Under the pieces are notes generated by a model that was not told where the DNA came from, made no database searches, and was given only the letters and a program-made list of their open reading frames with translations. This document shows, piece by piece, positions 36,235 through 47,742 of a DNA stretch of 64,000 nt (the stretch's first letter is position 1; the number at the start of each line of letters is the position of its first letter). Source of the stretch: Acorus gramineus (taxonomy: Eukaryota; Streptophyta; Magnoliopsida; Acorales; Acoraceae); contig JAUJYN010000041.1 of assembly GCA_030737835.1 (NCBI GenBank), forward strand, positions 779,135 through 843,134, given 5' to 3'. The position numbers and the translations under genes are program-made.

Positions 36235-36440
36235 ATGGCTTCCATGAATAACTGGTTGACTTTCTCTCTATCCCACAAGAGCTTCCTCAACATACCCAAT
36301 CACAGTTAGTCTCTCGTGGGGATCTCGGATTCGGATCGAACAACGAACCTTCTCTAAACATCCCAACACTCAGATTAAATGATTCTTTTGGTATCCTTGA
36401 AGCTTTCAATAGACCCCATTCTTTAGAAGAGCAAAAATAC
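36235..36440 (+). pseudogene. captured BABY BOOM/PLETHORA-like N-terminal fragment
   Basis: Starts ATG and reads MASMNNWLTFSLS. After a one-base loss (reading shifts at about 36273) it continues PQELPQHTQSQLVSRGDLGF, then PSLNIP and FGILEAFNRP. This order (MNNWLxFSLSPQELP ... LGF ... PSLN ... FGILEAFNR) is that of the N-terminus of the AP2-domain embryogenesis/root factors BABY BOOM and relatives (ANT-like clade). The AP2 domains are absent. It lies inside the MULE, about 300 bp from the right TIR, so it is best read as a host gene fragment captured by a Pack-MULE. The frameshift makes it unlikely to encode a useful protein; it could be a source of small RNAs. Confidence 0.75.
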
Positions 36441-36754
36441 CTAAACAGTAATAAAAGCCTTCCTTTGATCCTTGTTTTTTTCATAGGTTTGTTGTTCTCT
36501 TTTCAATGTATCAATTTATCTCAAGCTTCTCTCCTTTTTTTTCTTTGGATATAACCCATTATTTCATAAGCATGGACGGATCGGAACGAACTCATCCGAG
36601 GAAGTAGAAGAAATAATTTGGGGAAGAAGAAGAGAAAGTGCTGGTTTGGAGAAGAAGAAGAAAAAGAAAAAGAAAAAAAAATGGAATATCATTTTTATTT
36701 GTCTTATATGAAGGGGTATTACTGGTATTAAGAAAAAACAGGGATAAAAGAAAA

Positions 36755-36852
36755 AAGGGACAACTCTGCAGGGGTAAAAAAAAAATTATTTAAAATCCAG
36801 GGGCACAGAAAAAATAAGGGGGTTGGTCTAGGGGTATTTGAACAATTCCCCC
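36755..36852 (-). repeat. right terminal inverted repeat of the MULE
   Basis: Reverse partner of 22796-22893. Ends GGGTATTTGAACAATTCCCCC, followed directly by the TATGATTTA duplication. Confidence 0.88.
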
Positions 36853-36861
36853 TATGATTTA
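36853..36861 (+). repeat. right 9-bp target duplication of the Mutator-like element
   Basis: TATGATTTA, identical to 22787-22795. Confidence 0.9.
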
Positions 36862-36869
36862 TTAGCATC

Positions 36870-37052
36870 ATGTACTCACATTAATGAAGTATATGTTTCA
36901 TCAAAAAAAAATTATATTTTTATTATAAATGTATCCATACAATTCATTGCAGTATATCTTTCATTTTTAATAAAAATATGCATTTCACTAGATGAGGTAT
37001 ACTCTTTAAAAAAAATCTAAGCGTGTGTAGACTGAAATTGAGACTAAAAAAT
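36870..37052 (-). repeat. MITE family A, copy 4 (reversed)
   Basis: Read on the minus strand it starts TTTTTTAGTCTCAATTTCAGT, has GCAATGAATTGTATGGATAC in the middle and ends GTGAGTACATGATG, matching copies 1-3. It lies just outside the MULE. Confidence 0.55.
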
Positions 37053-37194
37053 AAAATGTGCATAACAATATCCTCTAAAAAACTATTATAGTGCACTATT
37101 TGACCATGTTAACACTCGTCATTCTTGCAATCCCCACCTATCTAGTATATATTAAATATGTACTATATTAAAAAGTGTCAAGAAAATATATTTA

Positions 37195-37471
37195 AGTCTC
37201 TTTTGACAACCCATTTTGGGTTGTTTTTAGCTTCTTTAAAAGCTAAAAGTCTGAAACATATTACCAAAAAAATCCATTTAATTGAAAAACTGCCCTCATG
37301 ATTATAACAAAAGTGCATCAAAAACAAAATTTATTCCAACAAAAGTAACTTCTGTTATCAGCAACAAATGTGATTCTTTAATTAATTAAAAAGCAGACAT
37401 GATGATTACATCATAAAAAACTGTCTATAAAGTTAAAAGTTGCTTTTCTAAATGTGTTTTCAAACGGGGCT
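37195..37471. repeat. hAT-like MITE upstream of the receptor gene
   Basis: 277 bp with degenerate inverted ends: AGTCTCTTTTGACAAC left, GTTTTCAAACGGGGCT right. Non-coding. No clean target duplication seen. Confidence 0.4.
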
Positions 37472-37539
37472 AATTTATTTGAGTATATGTTTTAGGGAAA
37501 TAGTTAGAAACTCAAAAAAAAAAAAAAAAAAGATGATAG

Positions 37540-37788
37540 TCCCAAATGAATTATTGAATTAAAGACTTTGTTTAACTCCACAGCCCCAACTTTCACGTTA
37601 ATGACTCCACATGAGATTTTGATTGGACTGATTTTTCTTCTTCTTCTCTCCCCACCCCAACCCCCACGCCCACGTTAAGGACTCCAAGTCAAAACCAAAC
37701 TTTGTGGAACATTAAAAACTATATATGCATATAAAAAAGAAGTCTGTGAGCACTTCAAAAAAACAAAACAAAACACAAAGTTGTGAGT
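37540..37788 (+). promoter_or_regulatory. promoter and leader of the LRR receptor-like gene
   Basis: Contains TATATA (37721-37727) and TATAAAAAA (37730-37738), about 50 bp before the start codon, so the leader is short. A CT-rich stretch (37640-37665) and a W-box core in reverse (AGTCAAAA near 37687) are visible; W-boxes are WRKY sites common in defence-gene promoters. The block is duplicated at 22460-22665. Confidence 0.5.
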
Positions 37789-40700
37789 ATGGGAGGATCA
37801 TGTGGTGCTTCGGTGACACTACTAATTGGGTGTCTGATTATATGTTGTTGTTGGTGCTGTGTTGATGTCAATGGGTGTGTGGAGGAGGAGAGGAGGGCAC
37901 TCTTAGACATCAAACACTCTCTCCATTCAGTAGGCTATGACCCTATTATGCTTGAAGATTGGGTTGTTGGAGGTGGAGATTGTTGCAATTGGACTGGAGT
38001 AGAGTGTGATGCATTATCTTACCCATATAGAGCCGTTTCAAAAATCGATCTTTCATTTGTGAGATTGGGATTTTCTCAAAAATGGTATCCGAATGCCAGT
38101 CTGTTTGGTCAATTCAAAGAACTAAAGAAGCTTTATTTGGACATAATGGCATTGCGGGATGGGTCAACCCACAAGGTATAAAAGAACAATCATTTTTCCC
38201 CCCTCTCTCGATTGTTATAATTTATATTTTTAAATGATGAACACAACACAAAATAATGACTCAAATTAATGTATGCTAAGATGTGTATGTGCACAATCTT
38301 AATTCTTGAATGGAAGATGCATGATGCAATGTGAAAGAATTTGGATTAGAAAAAAATTAGATGATAGAATTTTTTTTCTTTTGGTTAATTTTTATGTTGT
38401 TCATGTGTGTGATGGAGTTATTTTTCCTTACATTTAATTTTTATGTATGTGATGAATAAATAAAGTTATCACAATCTAAATAAGACAAAATAGGTAAAGA
38501 GAATGGATGATTTTCTTTTTCTTTTTCATGTTTAACAAACAATTATTTTTTTGCATGTTCAAAGTATTTTTTTTTACCTTTTTCCTCACTATACTATGTG
38601 CACAAACATACCCTTAACAATGTTTTGGCTGCTTTGTTTTACGGGTATCTAAAAAAATATAGTGTGGATTGATACACTCAATCTATTTTGTAATCCAATA
38701 TGCAGCCTCATTTGCTATGCATGATAGCGTAATATATACTGTGCTATTGTAGTTTATAGTGTTCTATCATAGTGTACGGAGTAAAAAAAAATTATTTTTC
38801 TAAGAAAATATATTATTGTATCTCAGTATATATTTCATTCATATAACAGTATGTATTTCAATAGAAGCTCATCTTTTTTTTTCTTTATTTCCTATGTCAT
38901 ACTTATTTTTTAAAAATATAAATTGTGATGTAGATATTTGGCATTTACAAAAAGTTCAACAGCTGCACCTGCGCGGCAATCACTTAAATGATGAAAGCAT
39001 TGCTCGATTAATTGTACCATGGATTCACAATTTGACTTCATTATTCGAACTTTATCTCGGTTGGAACAATTTGAAAGAGATACGTTGGATTTCCAACATC
39101 ACTTCTCTGAGTTCGCTCGACTTACCAAATACTCAAATAAAAGATTTCTCAGGTACGTATTTCCTTAACACTTTTTAAAATTTCTTTTTATTTATGTCAT
39201 GAAAATAAATTTGTTTCTTTAAAATGATGATATATTACAATAGTTTTACAATAACAAAAAAAAAACTGTGATATGCTGATGCAGAGATGAAAAGAGGTAC
39301 TTTCGATGGATGGAAATTAGAGAGAGATTACAAATTTAAAAATTTCTTTTGTTTCAAAAAATAGATATTTTTTAAACTAAATATATATATATATTTAAAA
39401 AACTGAATAATTTTTACAATCTTCTATTTATAGACATCTAAATATATTGAAATGTGATAATATCTTATCAAAATTTTAGTCATTTTAACTATAAATATAT
39501 TAATACTCTAACAACTAAATATATTTCTAGAAACGTGACTCTCTTTCTAAATCTAACAAATCCTAACAACCTTAGTTTGAAATTCATAGATTTACGCCCA
39601 AAACTAATTATTTAATCTAATTAGTTAAATAAAATAATAATTATTTAACATAATTATGGAAATCCATAGATTTATGCCCAAACTAATATAATATTGACAT
39701 GGGCCGGGTTATGAAGTTCATTTCATTTTTATTTTTTTATTTATTTTACTTCTAAGTATATATGTTGACACTTTAAGGTTTGTTTGGAAACGAGTTTGAG
39801 CAGCTTTTGGTTTTAAATGAAGCTGTTTTCTCAAATCAGTTTCCAAACAGAAAAATTAGGGCCAAAAGCTACAAATAAATTTTTGTGAAAAAAATATTTA
39901 AAACTTGAGTTTTGCAGAAGCTGTAGAGAGACAGCTTTCTACAAAATTAGTTTTAAACTCATCTTTTTGCCTAGAATCAATTTTGTAATCATGCAACCAA
40001 ACGATAGTCTTATTAATAAGATTTTCCATCAAGTGTGCCATTGCATATTTTGTACGTATATACTTTTTACATGAGATTATGAAGTTCGTTTCATTTATAA
40101 TTTAGTCTCGTGTTCATTGATGCTTTAGTCCATGCCTAAAATTTTCTAATCAAAACATGATTACCATTAGTTGTTGGTAAAGTTGGATTAGGATGAACAA
40201 TGGGCGTAATTTGTTTTGACAAAGATCAACAAGTCTTTTCTTCTAGCATGATCATATGTTTATGAGCCAGAGATAAACATTGTTTGGATGTGATCACTGA
40301 TATAATATCATATTCACTTAATTATATAACTAAAGTTCATACATCAATAGATTCAGTAGTTTTCTTCAATGATTTAAATGAGTCAAATTTAGTATGTGAT
40401 GTTTTTCCTTTCATCTTTCTGTTAAAATAATAGTAGCAGTAACTAACCCCTCTCTTTTCAAGTTCTATCATCCAACATCAAAGATGATCAAAGAATATGT
40501 GGGAAGTTTTACCCACTGGGTATAGTGTCAATCTTATCCGGGCAACCTTATTATATATGTATTGTGTATTGTGAGGAATACGTCAACCTTATCCGGGCAT
40601 CTGTACAAAATTTAGTGTATTGAGCTAGAGATAAACATCGTTTAGATGTGATCGGTGATATAATACCATTTCCACTTAATTATATAACTAAAGTTAATAA

Positions 40701-43700
40701 ATCAATAGATTCATTAGTTTTCTTCAATGATTTAAATGAGTCAAATTTAGTATATAATATTTTCTTTCATCTTTCTATTCAAATAATAGTAGTAATAACC
40801 AACACTTCTCTCTTCTAGTTTTATCATCTAACAACGAAGATGATCAAAGGATATTGTGCAAAAAAAGCCCTCTTGGGCTGGGAAATGTGGGCATTTGCCC
40901 ACTGTTTGTTCTGGGTATATATTATGTATTGTGGAGAATAGTATCAACCTTGTCCAGACATTTGTACTAAAATAAAATAAAAAGATGATTAGATGAAATT
41001 AATCAGGTTGATTGTCATATACCCTTATCAAAAACTTTGTTTGTCAAAACATACATATGATTAGTTTTATTTTTTTTTATTGACCCCGTGATGAATTTGG
41101 TAATTTACTAATTAAGACTGATTAGTTTGAAAAAAAGGCCTCTTTTGCCCGTTTAAATTAATAGATAAAAAAAGACAATGAAATCATTACCATTTTCTGT
41201 GACCAGATTTCTTTTTATATCATACATGAGATGCAACCGTTTAAATAATAAGCCCGATAAAATATGACTTTATTCAGTTGGAAAATTAACTTAATAATAT
41301 GATGAAAAATATATATATTTTTTAGATATATGCGGTCCGTTTTGCAACCTATACACTATGATAGCATATTGTATAATGCACTATCAGTGTATGAGATTTT
41401 ATCATAGTGCACAATCAAAGTTTTTTTTTCATTTTTCCAAAGAGAAAACAAATACACTATTGTATCTTAGGATATACTTCATTTTTGTATAACAGTATGT
41501 ACTTCAATGAAAGAGTATAATTTTTTAAAAACGAAAAACTGTGTGAATTGTAAATGAGGATGAACATATCATTTTCCTTTTCTATAATGGTTTGTTATTT
41601 ATTGTTCTAAGCTATCCCAATTGCATATCTGCAGGTCTCTATAGACTCCCTCATATTCAAGAATTAAACCTTGGTTTCAATGAGCTCACTGAAATTTCAT
41701 GGCTTTCCAACCTAACATCCCTTACTTCTCTTTTTTTAGCTGACAATACACTCAATGATTCCTCTATTATAAAAGGTAATATCACATTTTACTTTTTGTC
41801 CTTTTTAGTGGTGGATACTTGTTTAAGTATTCTAAAATTTTCAATCATGATATTGAGGGATATGATCTATGTAATTTTTATGTTTAACAATGAGGAAGCC
41901 AAAAGATTTATATTTGATTTGGCTTTTATCGAATTTCTCATCTTACCTATTAAATTACAGTTGGGGGTTATCTACACTATATTTTTTGTTTAAATTTTGT
42001 TTTTTTTAAAAAGTGCATTTTGTTGAGCCTTGATGACCCCCTATTAGTATATAATTTTTTTTTTGAAAAAGATACACACAGCCCCTATTGCAACCCCAAT
42101 TGCAATCATTTGTATTGCGGAGAATAGTGTTAACCTTGTCCAAGCATTTGTACAAAAAAGAAAAAAGAAAAACGATGATTAGATGAAATTAATCAGGTTG
42201 ATTGTCATGTACCTCTATCAAAAACTTTGTTCATCAAAACATACATATGATTAGTTTTAATTTTTTTTATTGATCCCGTGATGAATTTGGTAATTTACAA
42301 ATTAAGCATGATTAGTTTAAAAAAAAAGGCCCATTTTGCTAGTTTAAATTAATAGATAAAAAAAGAAAATGAAATCATTATCATTTTTTGTGACCAGATT
42401 TCTTTTTATATCATACATGAAATGCAACAGTTTAAAGCATAGGCACGATAAAATATGGCTTTATTCAGTTGGAAAATTAATTTATTAATATGATGAAAAA
42501 TATTTTTTTCTAGATATATGCGGTCCTTTTTCCAACCCTGTAGACTATGATTGCATATTGTATACTGCATTATCAGTGAATGAGATTTTATCATAGTGCA
42601 CAATTAAAGTTTTTTTTTCATTTTTTCAAAGAGAAAACAAATACACTCTTGCATCTTAGGATATACTTCATTTTGTATAACAGTATGCACTTCAATAAAG
42701 GAGTATAATTTTTTAAAAATGAAAAACTGTGTGAATTGCAAATGAGGATGAACATATCATTTTCCTTTTCTATAATGGTTTGTTATATATTGTTCTAAGC
42801 TATCCCAATTGCATATCTGCAGGTCTCTCGAGACTTCCTCATATTCAAGAATTAAACCTTGGTTCCAATGAGCTCACTGAAATTTCATGGCTTTCCAACC
42901 TAACATCCTTGATTTATCTCGATTTATCTAACAATACACTCGATGATTCCTCTATTATAAAAGGTAATATCACAGTTTACTTTCTGCCCTTTTTAGTGGT
43001 GGGCACTTGTTTAAGTATTCTAAAATTTTCAATCATGATATTGAGCGATATGATCTATGTAGTTTTTATGTTTAATAATGAGGAAGCCAAAAGATTTATA
43101 TTTGATTTGGCTTTTATTGAATTTCTCATCTTACCTATTAAATTACAGTAGAGGGTTATCTACACAATATTTTTTTGTTTAAAATGTTTTATTTTTTAAA
43201 AAGTGCATTTTGTTGAGCCTTGATGACCCCCTATTAATATATAATTTTTTTTGGAAAAAGATACACACAACCCCCATTGCAGCACCAATTGCAGTCATTT
43301 GTATCGTGAAGAATAGTGTCAATCTGGTCCATGCATTTGTACAAAAATAAAAAGAAAAAAAGATGATTAGATGAAATTAATCAGGTTGATTGTCATGTAC
43401 CTTTATCAAAAACGTTGTTTATCAAAACATAAATATGATTAGTTTTATTTTTTTTTATTGATCCCGTGATGAATTTGATAATTTACTAATTAAGCATGAT
43501 TAGTTTTAAAAAAAGGCCCCTTTTGCCTATTTAAATTAATAGATAAAAAAATTAAAATGAAATCATTACCGTTTTTGTGACCAGATTTCTTTTTATATCA
43601 TACATGAGATGCAACAGTTTAAAGCATAAGCCGAATAAAATATGGCTTTATTAAGTTGAAAAATTAACTTAATAATATGATGAAAAATATTTTTTTCTAA

Positions 43701-46222
43701 ATATGTGCGGTCCGTTTTGCAGCCCTGTACACTATGATAGCATATTGTATAATGCACTATCAGTGTATGAAATTTTATCATAGTGTACAATCAAAGTGTT
43801 TTTTTTCATTTTTCCAAAGAGAAAATAAATACACTATTGTATCTTAAGATAAGGAGTATAATTTTTTAAATAATGAAAAACTGTGTGAATTGCAAATGAG
43901 GATGAACATATCATTTTCCTTTTCTATAATGGTTTGTTATTTATTGTTCTAAGCTATCCCAATTGCATATCTGCAGGTCTCTGGAGACTCCCTCATATTC
44001 AAGAATTAAACCTTGGTTCCAATGAGCTCACTGAAATTTCATGGCTTTCCAACCTAACATCCTTGACTACTCTTTTTTTAGATGACAATACACTCAATGA
44101 TTCCTCTATTATAAAAGATAATATCACAGTTTACTTTCTGCCCTTTTAGTGGTGGACACTTGTTTAGGTATTATAAAATTTTCAATCATGATATTGAGCG
44201 ATATGATTTATGTAGTTTTTATGTTTAATAATGAGAAAGTCAAAAGATTTATATTTGATTTGACTTTTATCCAATTTCTCATCTTACCTATTAAATTACA
44301 GGAGGGATTATCTACACAATATCTTTGTGTTTTAATTTTTTTTTTTTTTATATAAAGTGCATTTTGTTGAGCCTTGATGACTATTTCAAAGTTGACAAAA
44401 ATGTGTTCTGTTGTTATTCATCACACTTGATTTCCTCTGTTATGCAGATCTTTGCCAGCTACAAGATTTACAAGAGTTAGATCTCTCGAAAAATTCAATG
44501 AAGGGCAACATTGATACGTGTTTGAAAAGTCTGTATTCCCTAGAATTTCTAGATCTATCTTCCAATCAATTAGACGGTGCATTTCCATTTTCCACATTTG
44601 CCAACCTCTCCAACATATCCTTTATTCATCTATCAAATAACGACCGACTAGAGGTTGAAACAGAGTCTCCATCATGGGTTCCATCATTCCAATTGGAGTC
44701 CCTTCTTCTAAGCAACTGTGTACTCAACAAACGTAGTGGGCGAAGGGTCCCTAGTTTCCTGTCCACACAAAATGCATTGATCGACATAGATTTGTCCCAT
44801 AGTTCGATCATAGTGAGCAATCTGTCAGAGTTGATTAATAATGTTACTCAAAATTTATATTTGGGGGGAAATACATTTCATGGACCGTTCCTTCAGGATA
44901 ACAAAAATAGCAGTTCATCACTCGAATTCCTAGACTTGTCTGATAGTAATATATGTGGAACACTTCCCCCAAATTTTACAATCTTCTTTACTAAACTAGT
45001 TAAGTTTAATATGTCTGGCAATTCCTTGCATGGGACTATCCCTCTCTCTCTTGGTGTCCATCCATCGCTGGTTTACTTAGATTTGTCCAGAAATAATTTT
45101 ACAGGAGAGATACCACAATCGATCATGAAAAATCAAAATTTGATTTATTTGGACTTGGCGAACAATAACCTGATCGGGAAGATATCTTTTAGGAATTGCA
45201 GTATGCCCCGGCTACAATATTTCAATCTATATGATAATCACCTCACAGGGTCCATACCTATAAGCTTGTTTAATAGCTCAAATATAATGTTCTTGGATAT
45301 TAGAAAGAATTTCTTCTCAGGTAATATTCATAGTTCATTATTTACACTTCACAATGCGGTAATACTTCTCTTGTCTGAAAATAATTTTGAAGGTCCAGTT
45401 CCAACTCAAGTGTGTCATATGCAAAATCTTCACATCTTAGATCTTTCAAATAACTATCTTTCTGGAACAATTCCTAATTGTCTGAAAAATATCAGTTCTT
45501 GGATCATAGATTCTCTAATTGACTACCCTATGTTCATGGTTGCCCCTTTTAGACTTTTTCAAATTTCTACCAACACAGTTGTGACTAACTTAACGACAAA
45601 AGGTAGGTGCGATTCTTACAAGGGCACTCCCCTCTCTCTAATGACCGAGCTAGACTTATCCAAGAATCAGTTTTCTGGTCCCCTCCCTTTTCAAATGGGA
45701 TATTTGAGTGCGCTCCACTCGTTAAACTTGTCAAACAACCACCTCACAGGACCAATTCCAAATTCCTTTCAAAAATTGGAAAATATAGAGAGTTTGGACC
45801 TCTCTAATAATTATCTATCAGGTGAAATTCCTTCCCAGCTTGTCAAACTCCACACGCTCTCCGTATTTCGAGCGGCGTACAATAACTTGTCAGGCATTAT
45901 CCCATACAAAGATCAATTCTGCACATTCAATAAAAGCAGCTTTGAAGGTAATCCTGGCTTGTCTGGAGTATTGATAGAGAAGAATTGCTGGTCAATGCAT
46001 GAGACTTCACAAACATACCATGACAGCAGTCACAACAGTAATGGTGATCAGGAAGATACGTCGAAGGCCATTGATAATGATGTGATCTTCTATTCATTCA
46101 TCGCGGCATCATTTGCGATCGGATTTTGGGGTGTCATTGCGGTGCTCGCCTTCAACAAGAATGGGCGGATCAAGTTTTTCATGGCGGCTGATTATTTTCT
46201 CTATGCATGCATGGATGTGTGA
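37789..46222 (+). CDS. LRR receptor-like protein (RLP), multi-exon
   Basis: Extracellular LRR protein with one membrane segment and no kinase, of the RLP group resembling Arabidopsis RLP1/13/14/15/56, whose LRRs are spread over small exons. Proposed exons: 37789-38175 (signal peptide with a Cys-rich core, then LRRNT with ALLDIKHSL and DCCNWTGVECD), 38934-39152, 41635-41775, 42823-42963, 43977-44117, 44448-46222. The last exon holds most LRRs, the island-like NTVVTNLTTKGR, the final repeats (NNYLSGEIPSQL), SFEGNPGL, an acidic spacer and TM segment VIFYSFIAASFAIGFWGVIA, with a ~20-residue tail. Total is about 930 aa. Oddities: exon 1 ends in phase 0 while exon 2 needs phase 1, so a small exon is missed or a frameshift exists; exon 5 has AT where its GT donor should be. 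Likely role is ligand perception with a co-receptor kinase. It may be a decaying gene. Confidence 0.78.
39777..40004. repeat. hAT-like MITE in RLP intron 2
   Basis: Ends GGTTTGTTTGGAAACGAG and GCAACCAAACGAT are inverted. The interior pairs AGCAGCTTTTGG/CCAAAAGCT and AGCTGT/ACAGCT. Typical of short plant MITEs; no target duplication confirmed. Confidence 0.4.
40264..40860 (+). repeat. tandem duplication (~360 bp period) in RLP intron 2
   Basis: Sequence from GAGATAAACATTGTTTGG is repeated about 360 bp on (GAGATAAACATCGTTTAG near 40628). Both copies contain TTAATTATATAACTAAAGTT and TCTTCAATGATTTAAATGAG. Diverged, so older than the exon units that follow. Confidence 0.75.
40925..44385 (+). repeat. 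triplicated intron+LRR-exon unit (~1.15-1.19 kb each)
   Basis: Three successive units each contain, in order: ATTGT(G)GAGAATAGT, GATTAGATGAAATTAATCAG, a MITE-like stretch (GCATATTGTATA...GTGTGAATTG), the acceptor CATATCTGCAG, a 141-bp LRR exon, AATATCACA..., and TTTTGTTGAGCCTTGATGA. Exon starts are 1188 and 1154 bp apart. Each exon encodes 47 residues (two LRRs: LPHIQELNLGSNELTEISW plus LSNLTSL...LNDSSIIK) and is phase 1 at both ends, so units can be added or skipped without shifting frame. Confidence 0.92.
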
Positions 46223-46585
46223 TCTTGGGCCTCATAAAATGCATTGAAAAAGAAGGCCAAAATAATATATGTTGCGTCCAATTCAAGAAAACTTGTGCAA
46301 CTTTTTAACTAGTGAATAAATGCATTCGCACGTATTTGAATTGTTTTTCTCCAATGAATGGGTATTTTGGAATAACTTGCTTTCAAAATATTAAGAATTG
46401 ATGATTTTTTTAGACATTGATGGAAATAGTCGATAGAAAATGCATGGATTTTCTTTCTTCAAGTCTTTGTTAATTTGAAGCGGTGGTGTAGTTGAGAACT
46501 ATGATGGAAGTCGAATAAAACCAAAAAATCTGTTTATTTATGAGGAATAAGTGAATATAGCTATGATAAAATATGTGAGAATAAG

Positions 46586-46818
46586 TTTTTTTTGTTTGTT
46601 GGGTAATTGATTTATATTGAAAAAGGGAAGAAAATGTACAAAGCAGGAAGGATTACAGAGAATATGAAAGGAGAAGTAGGCTTTTCAATGCCTATACCAA
46701 AATACAAATTAAAGACTAGAGACCTCCATTACAAACTTGATGTGTTGTTGATTAGTTTCTTCTCAACTGAACTTTACCCACTTTGTCATCCGATAAGTGT
46801 TCAAGAAATTCATTGTTG
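46586..46818 (-). mobile_element. 3' end of an L1-type LINE downstream of the RLP
   Basis: Matches the 3' end of the LINE at 49296-55472 almost base for base, including the poly(A) side (T-run after GAGAATAAG) and the RNase H end. It contains about 46 bp absent from the other copy (around 46742-46787). It stops abruptly at a GC-rich LTR piece at 46819. It is therefore the first half of a duplicated locus, not a separate insertion. Confidence 0.85.
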
Positions 46819-47742
46819 CCCCCAGCCCGAGCACGCCAGCACTGCCAGCCCACTCAGCGCACCTAGCACGACCAGCACTGCCAGCCCCAGACCCGCGCAC
46901 ACCCGCGCGCACGCCGCGCGCACGCACGCCCGCACGCGCCCAGCATACGCGCTGCCTGGGCCGCTGCCGCTGCTGCCTGCTGCCCGGGACAGTGGCCCTG
47001 CCTGCCGAGCACCTCCACCGCCCCTCCCATGACCGCCGACCACCTCCGACCACCCTCCGACGACCCCCACTGCCGCCGACCACCCCCAAACACAAACCCC
47101 CCCCCCCCTAGCAATCATCTAAACAAGAAAACGGAGGGAAAGAAGCTTACCGAGGGGGAGGAAGGGGTGACCGGGTGCTCTCCACGCACCGAAACCCTTC
47201 ACAACGGCCTTCTCACGCCCCGATCTAGCTTGGCCTTCGAAATGGGCCAAATCAGAGGACGAAAAGGGGAGGTCGGGGAGGCTAGGATCGTCGGAACTCG
47301 GATTTGAAGACACCGGAGCGTAGATCGGGACCCGATCTACACTTCCCGTGCTTTGGGTTTTTGGTTTTGATGGGTTTAAGGGCTTCAAATGGGAGCTTTT
47401 GAGAGAGGGGGAGAGAGGGAAATCAAGTCGTAGGGATGATGAATAGTGTAGGGGGTGATTTAGATTCCATTTATATAGTGTGCGACTTAAAAACCCGGAT
47501 ACGCCCCGGAACTGTGAAATTTTTGGAAACGATGCCGGAATTCGATGAAATTTTCATGAGTGGCTTAAAATGGCACCAGGACACATAATATGCAGTTAGA
47601 TTTTCAATCGGAGTCCTCTAACTCGGACGATAGCTAACAGTCCAAAATTATGCGGTTCCGATCGAAAAACACTAAAAATTTTAAAACTGCCAAAAATGCT
47701 CCAATGATTGCCAATAGGCCAAAAAGTGACACATATATAACA
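46819..47742 (-). mobile_element. truncated gypsy LTR at a duplication junction
   Basis: The GC-rich block and the terminal ~700 bp of a Tekay-like LTR (AATTTTCATGAGTGGCTTAA; ending GACACATATATAACA). It is joined on the left to LINE sequence and on the right directly to RLP coding sequence (CTATCCCTCTCTC). A fossil lacking internal region and one end. Confidence 0.88.

Larger units (their letters stand above)
22796..36852. mobile_element. Mutator-like element (Pack-MULE) carrying a gypsy insertion
   Basis: About 14 kb, bounded by long inverted repeats (left GGGGGAATTGTCCAAATACC; right, reversed, differs at one base over this stretch) and by an exact 9-bp target duplication TATGATTTA. Long TIRs plus a 9-bp duplication define MULEs. 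The original element was about 3.8 kb, because 24061-34292 is an inserted LTR retrotransposon. I recognise no transposase, so it is probably non-autonomous. It carries a BABY BOOM-like captured fragment near the right end and unidentified coding pieces. Both arms contain degenerate repeats of TTACATTTCTGTAATTG-like words. A CT/TTC-rich tract lies near each end. Confidence 0.9.

Noticed and set aside
36287-36484. Minus-strand frame of 65 codons in the MULE
   Set aside because: Antisense shadow of the BABY BOOM-like fragment, which reads on the plus strand.
37121-37540. Additional RLP exon upstream of the start codon
   Set aside because: No LRR or signal sequence; the stretch is a MITE-like repeat and A-rich spacer.
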